Of a stretch of DNA of 11,963 bases, positions 6,739 through 11,963 are shown one piece after another; positions within the stretch are counted from its first letter, which is position 1; every line of letters begins with the position of its first letter. Both the position numbers and the translations under genes were made by a program. Under the pieces are notes generated by a model. It saw only the letters and a program-made list of their open reading frames with translations. It had not been told where the DNA came from and did no database searches. The stretch spans positions 1 through 11,963 of the forward strand of contig CAJBQQ010000084.1 of NCBI GenBank assembly GCA_903957805.1, given 5' to 3'. Origin of the DNA: an uncultured Pseudomonadota bacterium (GTDB lineage: Bacteria; Pseudomonadota; Gammaproteobacteria; Burkholderiales; Nitrosomonadaceae).

Positions 6739-7347
6739 ATGAAGCTCTTTGGGTCACTCACCAGCCCCTATGTACGAAAAGTCCGCATCGTTCTTGCGGA
6801 AAAACGTATCAACTGCACCTTCGAAGTTGCCGCTCCGTGGGATGCGGATAGTGAGGTAGCAAACCACAACCCTTTAGGTAAAGTGCCGGTGCTGATCTTG
6901 GAAGATGGCACTCCGTTATACGACTCTCATGTGATCGTCGAGTATCTTGACAGTGCCAGCCCGGTATCGCGCTTAATCCCAAGCTCTGGTCGAGACCGGG
7001 CCATGGTCAAGCGTTGGGAAGCCCTGTCGGATGGAATCAGCGATGCAGCTGCTACAATCTTCCTCGAACGCAAGCGACCCACTCTCCAACAGAGCCCTGA
7101 ATGGATTCTTCGTCAGCAACAAAAGATTACACGTGGCCTAGAGGCCGCTGCCCAGGAACTGGGCACTAATAAATGGTGTAACGGCAGCTCCTACACGCTG
7201 GCTGATATCGCATTAGTCTGTGCGCTTGGTTATCTGGCCCTTCGTTTTCCCGAAGTCGCATGGCGCACATCCTTTCCTAATCTTGCAGACCTTTCCAGCT
7301 CTCTAGAAAAGAGGGCCTCATTTGTAGCGACGTTGCCCAAGGGGTGA
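6739..7347 (+). CDS. Glutathione S-transferase-fold protein (YibF/SspA-like)
   Basis: This 202-residue cytoplasmic protein has the two-domain GST fold. The N-terminal thioredoxin-like domain (1-75) begins MKLFGSLTSPYVRKVRIVLAEK, with Ser/Thr at the position where bacterial GSTs place the glutathione-activating residue. It has the cis-proline in GKVPVL (P50) and the gamma-glutamyl-binding acidic-Ser pair in YDSHVIVEYL (D62-S63). The all-helical C-terminal domain contains SYTLADIALVCALGYL, which matches the conserved N-capping box and hydrophobic staple of GSTs. Substrate is unknown; YibF-like GST, stringent-starvation-protein-like or detoxification roles are all possible. Its ribosome binding site is weak. 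It is divergent from purB and convergent with mnmA (38 bases between stops), at the place where E. coli has hflD between mnmA and purB, so it is probably not functionally tied to either. Confidence 0.88.
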   Translation: MKLFGSLTSPYVRKVRIVLAEKRINCTFEVAAPWDADSEVANHNPLGKVPVLILEDGTPLYDSHVIVEYLDSASPVSRLIPSSGRDRAMVKRWEALSDGISDAAATIFLERKRPTLQQSPEWILRQQQKITRGLEAAAQELGTNKWCNGSSYTLADIALVCALGYLALRFPEVAWRTSFPNLADLSSSLEKRASFVATLPKG

Positions 7348-7385
7348 TTCTTGCCAGTACAGAAGAAAACTGTAGTAGCACTTCC

Positions 7386-8468
7386 CTATCCTAGAATTAC
7401 CCCCCCTCCTAGGCAGACCTTGCTCTCGTAAACCACCACTGATTGCCCTGGCGTAACTGCCCATTGCGGCTGAGCAAACTCAATATCGCATCTGTCGCCA
7501 CCAAGGTGCGTGATGGAACAGGGGGCATCTGACTGACGGTACCTGATCTTGGCAGCGTAGACCCAATTGCAGTGCGGCTCCTGTTCACTGACCCATGTCA
7601 GATCAGCAGCGCTGAGTCTAGGGCTAAATAATAAAGGGTGGTCGTGACCCTGTACCACGATCAAAGTGTTTTTCATCATATTCTTGTCGGCCACGAACCA
7701 TGGCTCGCCATCCCCGTCCCTAGTTCCGCCAATACCCAGCCCCTGTCGCTGGCCGATGGTGTAGTACATCAGACCAATATGCTGCCCCACCACCGCGCCA
7801 TCCGGAGTTTGTATTTCTCCCGGCTCGTGTGGGAGATAGCGGTTCAGAAATTCACGGAATGGACGCTCACCGATAAAGCAGATCCCGGTACTGTCTTTCT
7901 TGGCAGAGTTTGGCAGGCCATGATCTCGGGCAATTTTGCGCACATCGCGCTTGTAGAGATGGCCAATCGGGAATAGTGTGTTCGCTAACTGAGCCTGGTT
8001 CAATCGATAGAGAAAATAGCTTTGATCTTTAGTCCCATCCTCAGCCTTCAGCAGCTGAAATAAACCATTTGTCTCCCGCACCTGGGCGTAATGGCCGGTG
8101 GCAATATGCTGAGCACCAAGGCTGATAGCATGATCAAGAAAGGCTTTGAACTTAATTTCTGCGTTGCATAATACATCTGGATTAGGTGTACGTCCGGCCT
8201 TGTATTCGGCTAGAAACTGACTAAACACCCGCTCCTTGTATTCGGTAGAAAAATTCACCGCCTCCAGCGGGATTCCAATAATATCAGCCACGGATGCTGC
8301 ATCGATCAGGTCTTGGCGTGATGAGCAGTATTCATCGGTATCATCATCCTCCCAATTCTTCATGAACAAGCCAACCACGTCGTAACCTTGTTGCTTCAGT
8401 AGTAATGCCGCAACAGACGAATCGACCCCGCCCGACATCCCTACTACCACGCGTTTATTATTTGTCAT
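7386..8468 (-). CDS. mnmA: tRNA-specific 2-thiouridylase MnmA
   Basis: MnmA (360 residues) puts sulfur on C2 of wobble uridine 34 in the tRNAs for Lys, Glu and Gln, using ATP and a persulfide relayed by the Tus proteins from IscS. The ATP pyrophosphatase loop is SGGVDSS (12-18). The two catalytic cysteines are C101 (NPDVLCNAEIKF) and C197 (KDSTGICFIGERPF). DQSYFLYRL (148-156) and the C-terminal CLGGGVI complete the family pattern. The length is normal. The start follows the nudJ stop by 4 bases, and no good Shine-Dalgarno sequence is seen, which suggests translational coupling to nudJ. The nudJ-mnmA pairing is shared with E. coli. No convincing terminator was found in the 38 bases between its stop and the convergent GST gene, only a 5-bp inverted repeat. 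Confidence 0.98.
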   Translation of the reverse strand: MTNNKRVVVGMSGGVDSSVAALLLKQQGYDVVGLFMKNWEDDDTDEYCSSRQDLIDAASVADIIGIPLEAVNFSTEYKERVFSQFLAEYKAGRTPNPDVLCNAEIKFKAFLDHAISLGAQHIATGHYAQVRETNGLFQLLKAEDGTKDQSYFLYRLNQAQLANTLFPIGHLYKRDVRKIARDHGLPNSAKKDSTGICFIGERPFREFLNRYLPHEPGEIQTPDGAVVGQHIGLMYYTIGQRQGLGIGGTRDGDGEPWFVADKNMMKNTLIVVQGHDHPLLFSPRLSAADLTWVSEQEPHCNWVYAAKIRYRQSDAPCSITHLGGDRCDIEFAQPQWAVTPGQSVVVYESKVCLGGGVILG

Positions 8469-8472
8469 CGTT

Positions 8473-8919
8473 TCAGTCGCAATGACGAAGAATATTCAAA
8501 GGATAGCGCTTCCCCGCCAAATGATCCTCAATACACTGCATAACCAAAGGGCTGCGGTGACGCGGTATCAGCCCACGAATTTCATCCACGCCAAACCATC
8601 CAGCTCGCAATATACCGGCATCCAGCGTACGAGTGGGATCGTGGCCCGCAACCAAGCCGGCAAAAGTAAAGCGCAGGTAGATGACATCGTTAGAGCGTGA
8701 GTGCCAGCGATAGATGCCTAACAAGCTCTGCGGAATAAAAGTGTAACCGGTCTCTTCTAGAGTCTCCCGGACTACGCCATCGATGATCGATTCATCCGGT
8801 TCCAAGTGCCCTGCTGGCTGATTGAATGACTGATTACCATCCGCTTCCTCTTCCACCAGTAAGTATTTCCCGTCCTGCTCAACGACCGCCGCAACCGTAA
8901 CATTAGGTTTCCAAATCAT
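8473..8919 (-). CDS. nudJ: Nudix hydrolase NudJ-type phosphatase
   Basis: This 148-residue Nudix enzyme corresponds to E. coli NudJ (YmfB), which removes phosphate from nucleoside di- and triphosphates and from the thiamine precursor HMP-pyrophosphate. It starts MIWKPNVTVAAVVEQDGKYLLVEEE and has the characteristic FNQPAGHLEPDES. The Nudix box is complete at residues 37-59 (GHLEPDESIIDGVVRETLEETGY). The C-terminal RSPLVMQCIEDHLAGKRYPLNILRH also aligns with NudJ. It lies 4 bases upstream of mnmA and is clearly in one transcription unit with it. The same gene order in E. coli supports the identity better than the Nudix box alone does. Substrate range in this organism is inferred. The gene is divergent from icd, sharing a 212-base upstream region. 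Confidence 0.9.
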   Translation of the reverse strand: MIWKPNVTVAAVVEQDGKYLLVEEEADGNQSFNQPAGHLEPDESIIDGVVRETLEETGYTFIPQSLLGIYRWHSRSNDVIYLRFTFAGLVAGHDPTRTLDAGILRAGWFGVDEIRGLIPRHRSPLVMQCIEDHLAGKRYPLNILRHCD

Positions 8920-9022
8920 ACTGTTATTCCGTTAGCGCACGCCAAACCGACGTCAGCCAGCATTCTAGCGTCTTGGTCAGGAGAAAGGAACAAACATACA
9001 AGCTGACAACGGCAACAACGAC

Positions 9023-9062
9023 GTGGTACAGCACCACGGTGCACCAGTGCTTAGGGTAAAAT
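9023..9062 (+). promoter_or_regulatory. Candidate icd promoter region with overlapping dyads
   Basis: TAAAAT at 9057-9062 is a five-of-six -10 box on the icd strand with no recognisable -35 box at 16-18 bases. Just upstream lie overlapping dyads: GTGGT / ACCAC (9023-9027, 9033-9037), GCACC / GGTGC (9031-9035, 9038-9042) and the 8-bp palindrome GGTGCACC (9038-9045). If TAAAAT is used, these span roughly -46 to -24. Apart from this, the 212-base region between nudJ and icd (8920-9131) shows the icd Shine-Dalgarno and no gene. Confidence 0.35.
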
Positions 9063-9131
9063 AAACACTCTCTTGCCATGCCCATCACTGGCTTGATCCT
9101 CTACCTAATTGCCAATCACTACGGAGACACT

Positions 9132-10382
9132 ATGTATCAGCACATCAAACCGCCAATCGAGGGTGAAAAGATCCATGTCAACGCGGATTTTTCCCTCGAT
9201 GTACCTGATCACCCGATCATTCCATATATCGAGGGTGATGGCATCGGCGTAGATATTACGCCAGTGATGCAGAAGGTGGTCGATGCTGCGATAGCCAAGG
9301 CTTACTCTGGCAAGCGTGCCATTTCTTGGATGGAAATCTATGCAGGGGAAAAGTCTACCCGCGTCTACGGTGAGAATGTATGGTTACCTAAAGAAACTCT
9401 GCAGGCCGCAAAGGAGTACGTGGTATCCATTAAAGGCCCACTGACTACGCCAGTGGGCGGCGGCATCCGTTCGATTAACGTGGCATTGCGTCAGGAATTG
9501 GATCTGTATGTGTGCTTGAGGCCGGTGCGCTATTTCAAGGGGGTGCCGAGTCCAGTCAAGCAACCCGAAAAAACCGACATGGTTATTTTTCGCGAGAACT
9601 CAGAGGATATTTATGCGGGAATTGAATGGGAGGCGGGTACTGATAACGCAAAGAAGCTGATCGATTTCTTGATGAAAGATATGGGGGTCACCAAGATACG
9701 CTTCCCACAAACGTCCGGTATTGGCATCAAACCGGTATCCAGCGAGGGTACCGAACGTCTAGTTCGCAGGGCGATCCAGTACGCAATCGACAATCAGCGC
9801 AAATCAGTGACGCTGGTGCACAAAGGCAACATCATGAAATTTACAGAGGGGGCTTTCAAGAGTTGGGGGTACGCGCTGGCGGCAAGAGAGTTTGGCGCTG
9901 AATTACTTGATGGCGGTCCGTGGATGAAGTTACCAGCCGACAAGGGTGGGATCGTCATTAAGGATGTGATCGCGGATGCATTTCTACAGCAGATCTTACT
10001 GCGGCCAGAAGAGTATGATGTGATCGCCACACTTAACTTGAATGGTGACTATATTTCCGATGCTCTAGCCGCTCAGGTAGGCGGTATCGGTATCGCGCCT
10101 GGCGCGAACCTCAGCGACACGATTGCAATATTTGAGGCGACCCACGGAACCGCACCCAAGTATGCCGGCAAGGACCAAGTCAATCCTGGTTCTATTATCT
10201 TATCAGCAGAAATGATGCTGCGACACATGGGCTGGACTGAGGCTGCCGACCTAATAATTCGATCAGTTGAAAGAACTATCCAGGACAAAATTGTGACCTA
10301 TGACTTCGCACGTCAGATGACCGGTTCTCATAAAGTATCGTGCTCGGCATTCGGGCAGGCTCTGGAAGACCGCATGACGTAA
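9132..10382 (+). CDS. icd: Isocitrate dehydrogenase, NADP-dependent
   Basis: Icd oxidatively decarboxylates isocitrate to 2-oxoglutarate with NADP+ in the TCA cycle. Starting at MYQHIKPPIEGEKI gives 416 residues, the same length as E. coli Icd, and is supported by GGAG at 9123-9126. An upstream in-frame ATG at 9078 would add 18 residues (MPITGLILYLIANHYGDT) that have no family counterpart. The substrate loop GGGIRSINVALRQEL holds the regulatory serine at 114 (Ser113 in E. coli, the AceK phosphorylation site), and Arg120 and Arg130 are present. HGTAPKYAG plus VTYDFAR keep the Lys-Tyr and Tyr/Arg residues that select NADP over NAD. It is transcribed away from nudJ and ends in a terminator shared with the convergent cold-shock gene. 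Whether it is phosphorylated depends on an aceK gene that is not in this window. Confidence 0.98.
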   Translation: MYQHIKPPIEGEKIHVNADFSLDVPDHPIIPYIEGDGIGVDITPVMQKVVDAAIAKAYSGKRAISWMEIYAGEKSTRVYGENVWLPKETLQAAKEYVVSIKGPLTTPVGGGIRSINVALRQELDLYVCLRPVRYFKGVPSPVKQPEKTDMVIFRENSEDIYAGIEWEAGTDNAKKLIDFLMKDMGVTKIRFPQTSGIGIKPVSSEGTERLVRRAIQYAIDNQRKSVTLVHKGNIMKFTEGAFKSWGYALAAREFGAELLDGGPWMKLPADKGGIVIKDVIADAFLQQILLRPEEYDVIATLNLNGDYISDALAAQVGGIGIAPGANLSDTIAIFEATHGTAPKYAGKDQVNPGSIILSAEMMLRHMGWTEAADLIIRSVERTIQDKIVTYDFARQMTGSHKVSCSAFGQALEDRMT

Positions 10383-10413
10383 AAAAGCCCTTGCCAGTTT
10401 CCCGGCAAGGGCT
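10381..10413. terminator. Bidirectional intrinsic terminator between icd and csp
   Basis: A perfect 10-bp stem AGCCCTTGCC (10386-10395) / GGCAAGGGCT (10404-10413) encloses an 8-base loop. On the minus strand it is followed directly by six T residues (10386-10381), a textbook terminator for the cold-shock gene. On the plus strand the tail is the poorer TGTTG, so it probably works less well for icd. The A tract begins inside the icd TAA stop codon. The 57 bases from here to the csp stop show nothing else. Confidence 0.92.
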
Positions 10414-10470
10414 TGTTGCATCCAATGATTATTACTGATTGCAGCGCTGAGCTGCGTCAGCAGAGAATCG

Positions 10471-10674
10471 TTAGGCGGCCTGAATGTTTGATGCTTGTTT
10501 GCCTTTCGGACCCTGAGTGACTTCAAAGCTCACCTTCTGACCCTCTTTGAGGGTTTTGAATCCTGACATATTGATCGCGGAAAAGTGCGCAAACAAATCT
10601 TCGCTACCATCATCTGGGGTAATAAAACCAAAACCCTTAGAATCGTTAAACCATTTCACTGTACCTGTTGCCAT
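10471..10674 (-). CDS. Cold-shock domain protein, CspA family
   Basis: This 67-residue single cold-shock domain binds single-stranded RNA or DNA and melts RNA secondary structure, helping transcription and translation at low temperature. It starts MATGTVKWFNDSKGFGFITPDDG, with RNP1 (KGFGFI, 13-18) and RNP2 (DLFAHFS, 26-32), and ends in the usual VSFEVTQGPKGKQASNIQA. All aromatic contact residues expected for the family are present. The start is supported by AGGAAG with a 5-base spacer (10680-10685). The likely promoter lies far upstream, giving a leader of about 109 bases, typical of cold-inducible csp genes, but constitutive family members exist and the sequence cannot tell which this is. 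It converges on icd and is divergent from clpS. The particular paralogue (cspA, cspD, cspE and others) cannot be assigned. Confidence 0.96.
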   Translation of the reverse strand: MATGTVKWFNDSKGFGFITPDDGSEDLFAHFSAINMSGFKTLKEGQKVSFEVTQGPKGKQASNIQAA

Positions 10675-10783
10675 TTTTACTTCCTATATATAAAAAACCG
10701 GGCCGGAAACCCGAATACTGTTTGAGTTTCAAGACCGCAAACGGCTGTAACCGGTGCTGCAGAACACTTGAAGCCAAACGCCA
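10675..10783 (-). promoter_or_regulatory. Long 5' leader of the cold-shock gene with GC hairpin and U tract
   Basis: If transcription begins from the promoter at 10790-10818, about 109 untranslated bases precede the csp ATG. Near its 3' end, CGGG (10713-10710) can pair with CCCG (10702-10699) across a 7-base loop. After one G come six T residues (10697-10692), then ATATAT and the Shine-Dalgarno AGGAAG (10685-10680). The hairpin could attenuate transcription or gate ribosome access; its stem is only four GC pairs. No open reading frame of note is in the leader. Confidence 0.45.
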
Positions 10784-10789
10784 AGGTTG

Positions 10790-10818
10790 GTTTTACGCAA
10801 ATCTTGCCCCCAAGTCAA
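10790..10818 (-). promoter_or_regulatory. Candidate sigma-70 promoter of the cold-shock gene
   Basis: On the minus strand, TTGACT (10818-10813, five of six) is followed after exactly 17 bases by TAAAAC (10795-10790, four of six). This places the start near 10783. A second, poorer candidate upstream is TTGCAT and TATAAC with a 15-base spacer. The spacing makes the first the better choice. Confidence 0.5.
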
Positions 10819-10829
10819 GTGGTTATATC

Positions 10830-10846
10830 GCATTTTGTAAAAATGC
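10830..10846. repeat. 7-bp perfect inverted repeat between csp and clpS
   Basis: GCATTTT (10830-10836) and AAAATGC (10840-10846) are separated by three bases (GTA). It lies upstream of the csp promoter and 90 bases before clpS. It could be an operator or a weak hairpin; no T tract makes it a clear terminator. Confidence 0.4.
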
Positions 10847-10861
10847 AACAGAATAATTTCA

Positions 10862-10874
10862 TCAAGTTACTTGA
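10862..10874. promoter_or_regulatory. 13-bp dyad TCAAGT-T-ACTTGA upstream of clpS
   Basis: A perfect 6-bp inverted repeat around a single base lies 62 bases before clpS. Its CAAGT half-site recurs in tandem at 10811-10820 and, inverted, at 10766-10770, so it may be part of a binding-site cluster. The ACTTGAAA at 10869-10876 resembles a heat-shock -35 box, but no matching -10 follows. Confidence 0.35.
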
Positions 10875-10936
10875 AAATTCCGCAGTAATCGTCAAACATA
10901 AGAGATGTCAGACATTCTATTACGATTGGTGAGCAA

Positions 10937-11260
10937 ATGAAGCGGGTGACTATGGCAGCAGGAAACCATGGAGATGCCATAGTAGAGGCCGAAAAGAGTA
11001 AACTGAAGCCTCCTCCGATGTTTAAAGTGATTCTGCTGAACGATGACTTCACACCGATGGAGTTCGTAATCGCGGTGTTACAAACTTTTTTTCCCATGGG
11101 TCAAGAGCAGGCAACTCAAATAATGCTCCAAGTTCATAAAGAAGGTAGAGGAGTATGTGGCATCTACCCTAGTGATATCGCCACATCGAAAGTAGATCAA
11201 GTAGTCACATTTGCTAGACAGCATCAGCATCCGCTACAGTGCGTGATGGAGAAAACCTAA
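10937..11260 (+). CDS. clpS: ClpS, N-degron adaptor for ClpAP
   Basis: ClpS (107 residues) binds proteins with N-terminal Leu, Phe, Trp or Tyr and hands them to ClpA for degradation by ClpP. After a flexible N-terminal tail (1-24), needed to engage ClpA, the core shows KPPPMFKVILLNDDFTPMEFV with N35, D36, T39 and M41. H67 in the MLQVHKEG segment completes the N-degron pocket (N34, D35 and H66 in E. coli numbering). VCGIYPSDIATSKV and HPLQCVMEK end the fold. The chosen ATG has GGTGAG three bases before it. An in-frame ATG at 10952 (MAAGNHGD), five codons on, is also plausible and gives a tail closer to some orthologues. One base separates its stop from clpA, so the two are cotranscribed and probably coupled in translation. 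Confidence 0.97.
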   Translation: MKRVTMAAGNHGDAIVEAEKSKLKPPPMFKVILLNDDFTPMEFVIAVLQTFFPMGQEQATQIMLQVHKEGRGVCGIYPSDIATSKVDQVVTFARQHQHPLQCVMEKT

Positions 11261-11261
11261 A

Positions 11262-11963
11262 ATGATTGCTCAAGAACTAGAAGTATCCCTACACATGGCA
11301 TTTGCCGATTCACGGCAGAAGCGCCATGAATTTATTACAGTCGAACATTTATTATTGGCGATGCTCGACAACCCTACTGCGGCCGATGTGCTGCGAGCCT
11401 GCTCAGTCGATATAGACGATCTACGCAAACTCCTGACAGAACATGTTGACGAAAACACACCTACTGTGTCTGGTAATGGCGAGGTAGATACACAGCCAAC
11501 TCTTGGCTTCCAGCGAGTAATCCAACGTGCCATCCTGCACGTTCAGTCCTCCGGCAAGAAAGAGGTCACCGGCGCCAACGTCCTAGTCGCGATATTCGGC
11601 GAGAAGGACTCCCATGCGGTTTATTTCCTCCATCAGAAAGGGGTGGCAAGGCTAGATGTCGTCAATTACATTTCTCACGGTATCAGCAAAGTTCCCCAGG
11701 GTAGCGGCGCTAAAACTGAGGGTGATACTGAGACTGAACAGGAAGTTGGTGCCAGCGGCGCATTAGAAAGCTACACCACAAACCTCAATAGTCAGGCGCT
11801 GGCTGGCAAGATCGATCCTCTAATCGGTCGCGAGAAAGAACTAGAACGGGTAATTCAGACTTTATGCCGAAGGCGCAAGAATAACCCGTTGTTGGTGGGT
11901 GAAGCTGGGGTTGGAAAAACTGCCATTGCTGAAGGTTTAGCACGACGCATCGTCGAAAATGAA
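11262..11963 (+). CDS. clpA: ClpA, ATPase subunit of ClpAP protease (N-terminal 234 codons, 3' end outside window)
   Basis: The frame stays open to the end of the window. It begins MIAQELEVSLHMAFADSRQKRHEFITVEHLLLAML, the Clp N-domain that docks ClpS (about 1-145, two repeats, the second from LGFQRVIQRAILHV). An acidic, Ser/Gly-rich linker (about 146-168) follows. The first AAA+ module starts at LNSQALAGKIDPLIGREKELERVIQTLCRRRKNNPLLVGEAGVGKT, with the Walker A GEAGVGKT at 213-220. ClpA hexamers unfold substrates and thread them into ClpP. The linker and N-domain fit ClpA rather than ClpB or ClpC, and the clpS neighbour confirms it. Walker B, the second AAA+ module and the ClpP-binding loop lie beyond the window. 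The ATG follows the clpS stop by one base, with GGAG about 10 bases before it inside clpS. Confidence 0.97.
   Translation, partial: MIAQELEVSLHMAFADSRQKRHEFITVEHLLLAMLDNPTAADVLRACSVDIDDLRKLLTEHVDENTPTVSGNGEVDTQPTLGFQRVIQRAILHVQSSGKKEVTGANVLVAIFGEKDSHAVYFLHQKGVARLDVVNYISHGISKVPQGSGAKTEGDTETEQEVGASGALESYTTNLNSQALAGKIDPLIGREKELERVIQTLCRRRKNNPLLVGEAGVGKTAIAEGLARRIVENE

Noticed and set aside
7358..7374. TACAG-N7-CTGTA inverted repeat between the GST gene and mnmA as a terminator.
   Set aside because: The stem is only 5 bp and AT-rich, with no T tract on either side.
9078..9131. An 18-residue N-terminal extension of Icd.
   Set aside because: The extension matches no family member, while the ATG at 9132 has a good GGAG and gives the usual 416 residues.
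10727..10733. CTTGAAA in the csp leader as a heat-shock promoter on the minus strand.
   Set aside because: The base run at the expected -10 position is CGGGTTTC, which does not fit CCCCATNT, and the site is inside the predicted leader.
10870..10900. CTTGAAA upstream of clpS as a heat-shock promoter.
   Set aside because: The -35 heptamer is exact, but no CCC-containing -10 box occurs 11 to 16 bases downstream.
1..11963. A novel defence, mobile or biosynthetic system.
   Set aside because: All substantial genes belong to well-known housekeeping families. No integrase, transposase, repeat array, attachment site or unusual gene fusion was seen.

Overview
This window looks like chromosomal housekeeping DNA from a betaproteobacterium, probably of the Nitrosomonadales type. 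The evidence is the gene families, the grpE-dnaK-dnaJ order, an NADP-type isocitrate dehydrogenase close to the enterobacterial one, the PhoR-like kinase tail, and a base composition that looks near 50% G+C by eye. The genus is not determined. No rRNA, tRNA, CRISPR array, phage gene, transposase or toxin-antitoxin pair was seen. Gene density is high, and every long reading frame that is not a shadow of another gene belongs to a recognisable family.

Layout from left to right. (1) The 3' end of a PhoR-like sensor kinase, then a Nudix ADP-ribose pyrophosphatase (nudF type), both on the plus strand. (2) On the minus strand, running right to left, grpE, dnaK and dnaJ: the complete DnaK chaperone machine. 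The dnaJ end meets the nudF end with 3 bases between them. (3) purB on the minus strand upstream of grpE, and divergent from it a small glutathione S-transferase-fold gene. (4) nudJ and mnmA as a tight minus-strand pair whose end converges on the GST gene. (5) icd on the plus strand, divergent from nudJ. (6) A CspA-family cold-shock gene on the minus strand, converging on icd across a shared bidirectional terminator. (7) clpS and the first 234 codons of clpA on the plus strand, divergent from the cold-shock gene.

The window has a strong protein-quality-control content. DnaK/DnaJ/GrpE fold proteins, and ClpS/ClpA select and unfold N-degron substrates for ClpP. A cold-shock RNA chaperone lies beside clpS. 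The other genes serve central carbon metabolism (icd), purine synthesis (purB), tRNA wobble thiolation (mnmA) and nucleotide clean-up (nudF, nudJ). The set icd / nudJ / mnmA / purB is also clustered in Escherichia coli, so this part looks like an old proteobacterial neighbourhood with a GST gene where E. coli has hflD.

No undescribed multi-gene system was found. The best new observations are regulatory. There are two well-matched RpoH (sigma-32) type promoters with the same 13-base spacer, one before grpE and one embedded at the grpE stop codon in front of dnaK. A two-part hairpin with a U tract lies between dnaK and dnaJ. The csp-clpS intergenic region and csp leader are structured, and short repeats or dyads overlap the likely GST and icd promoters.
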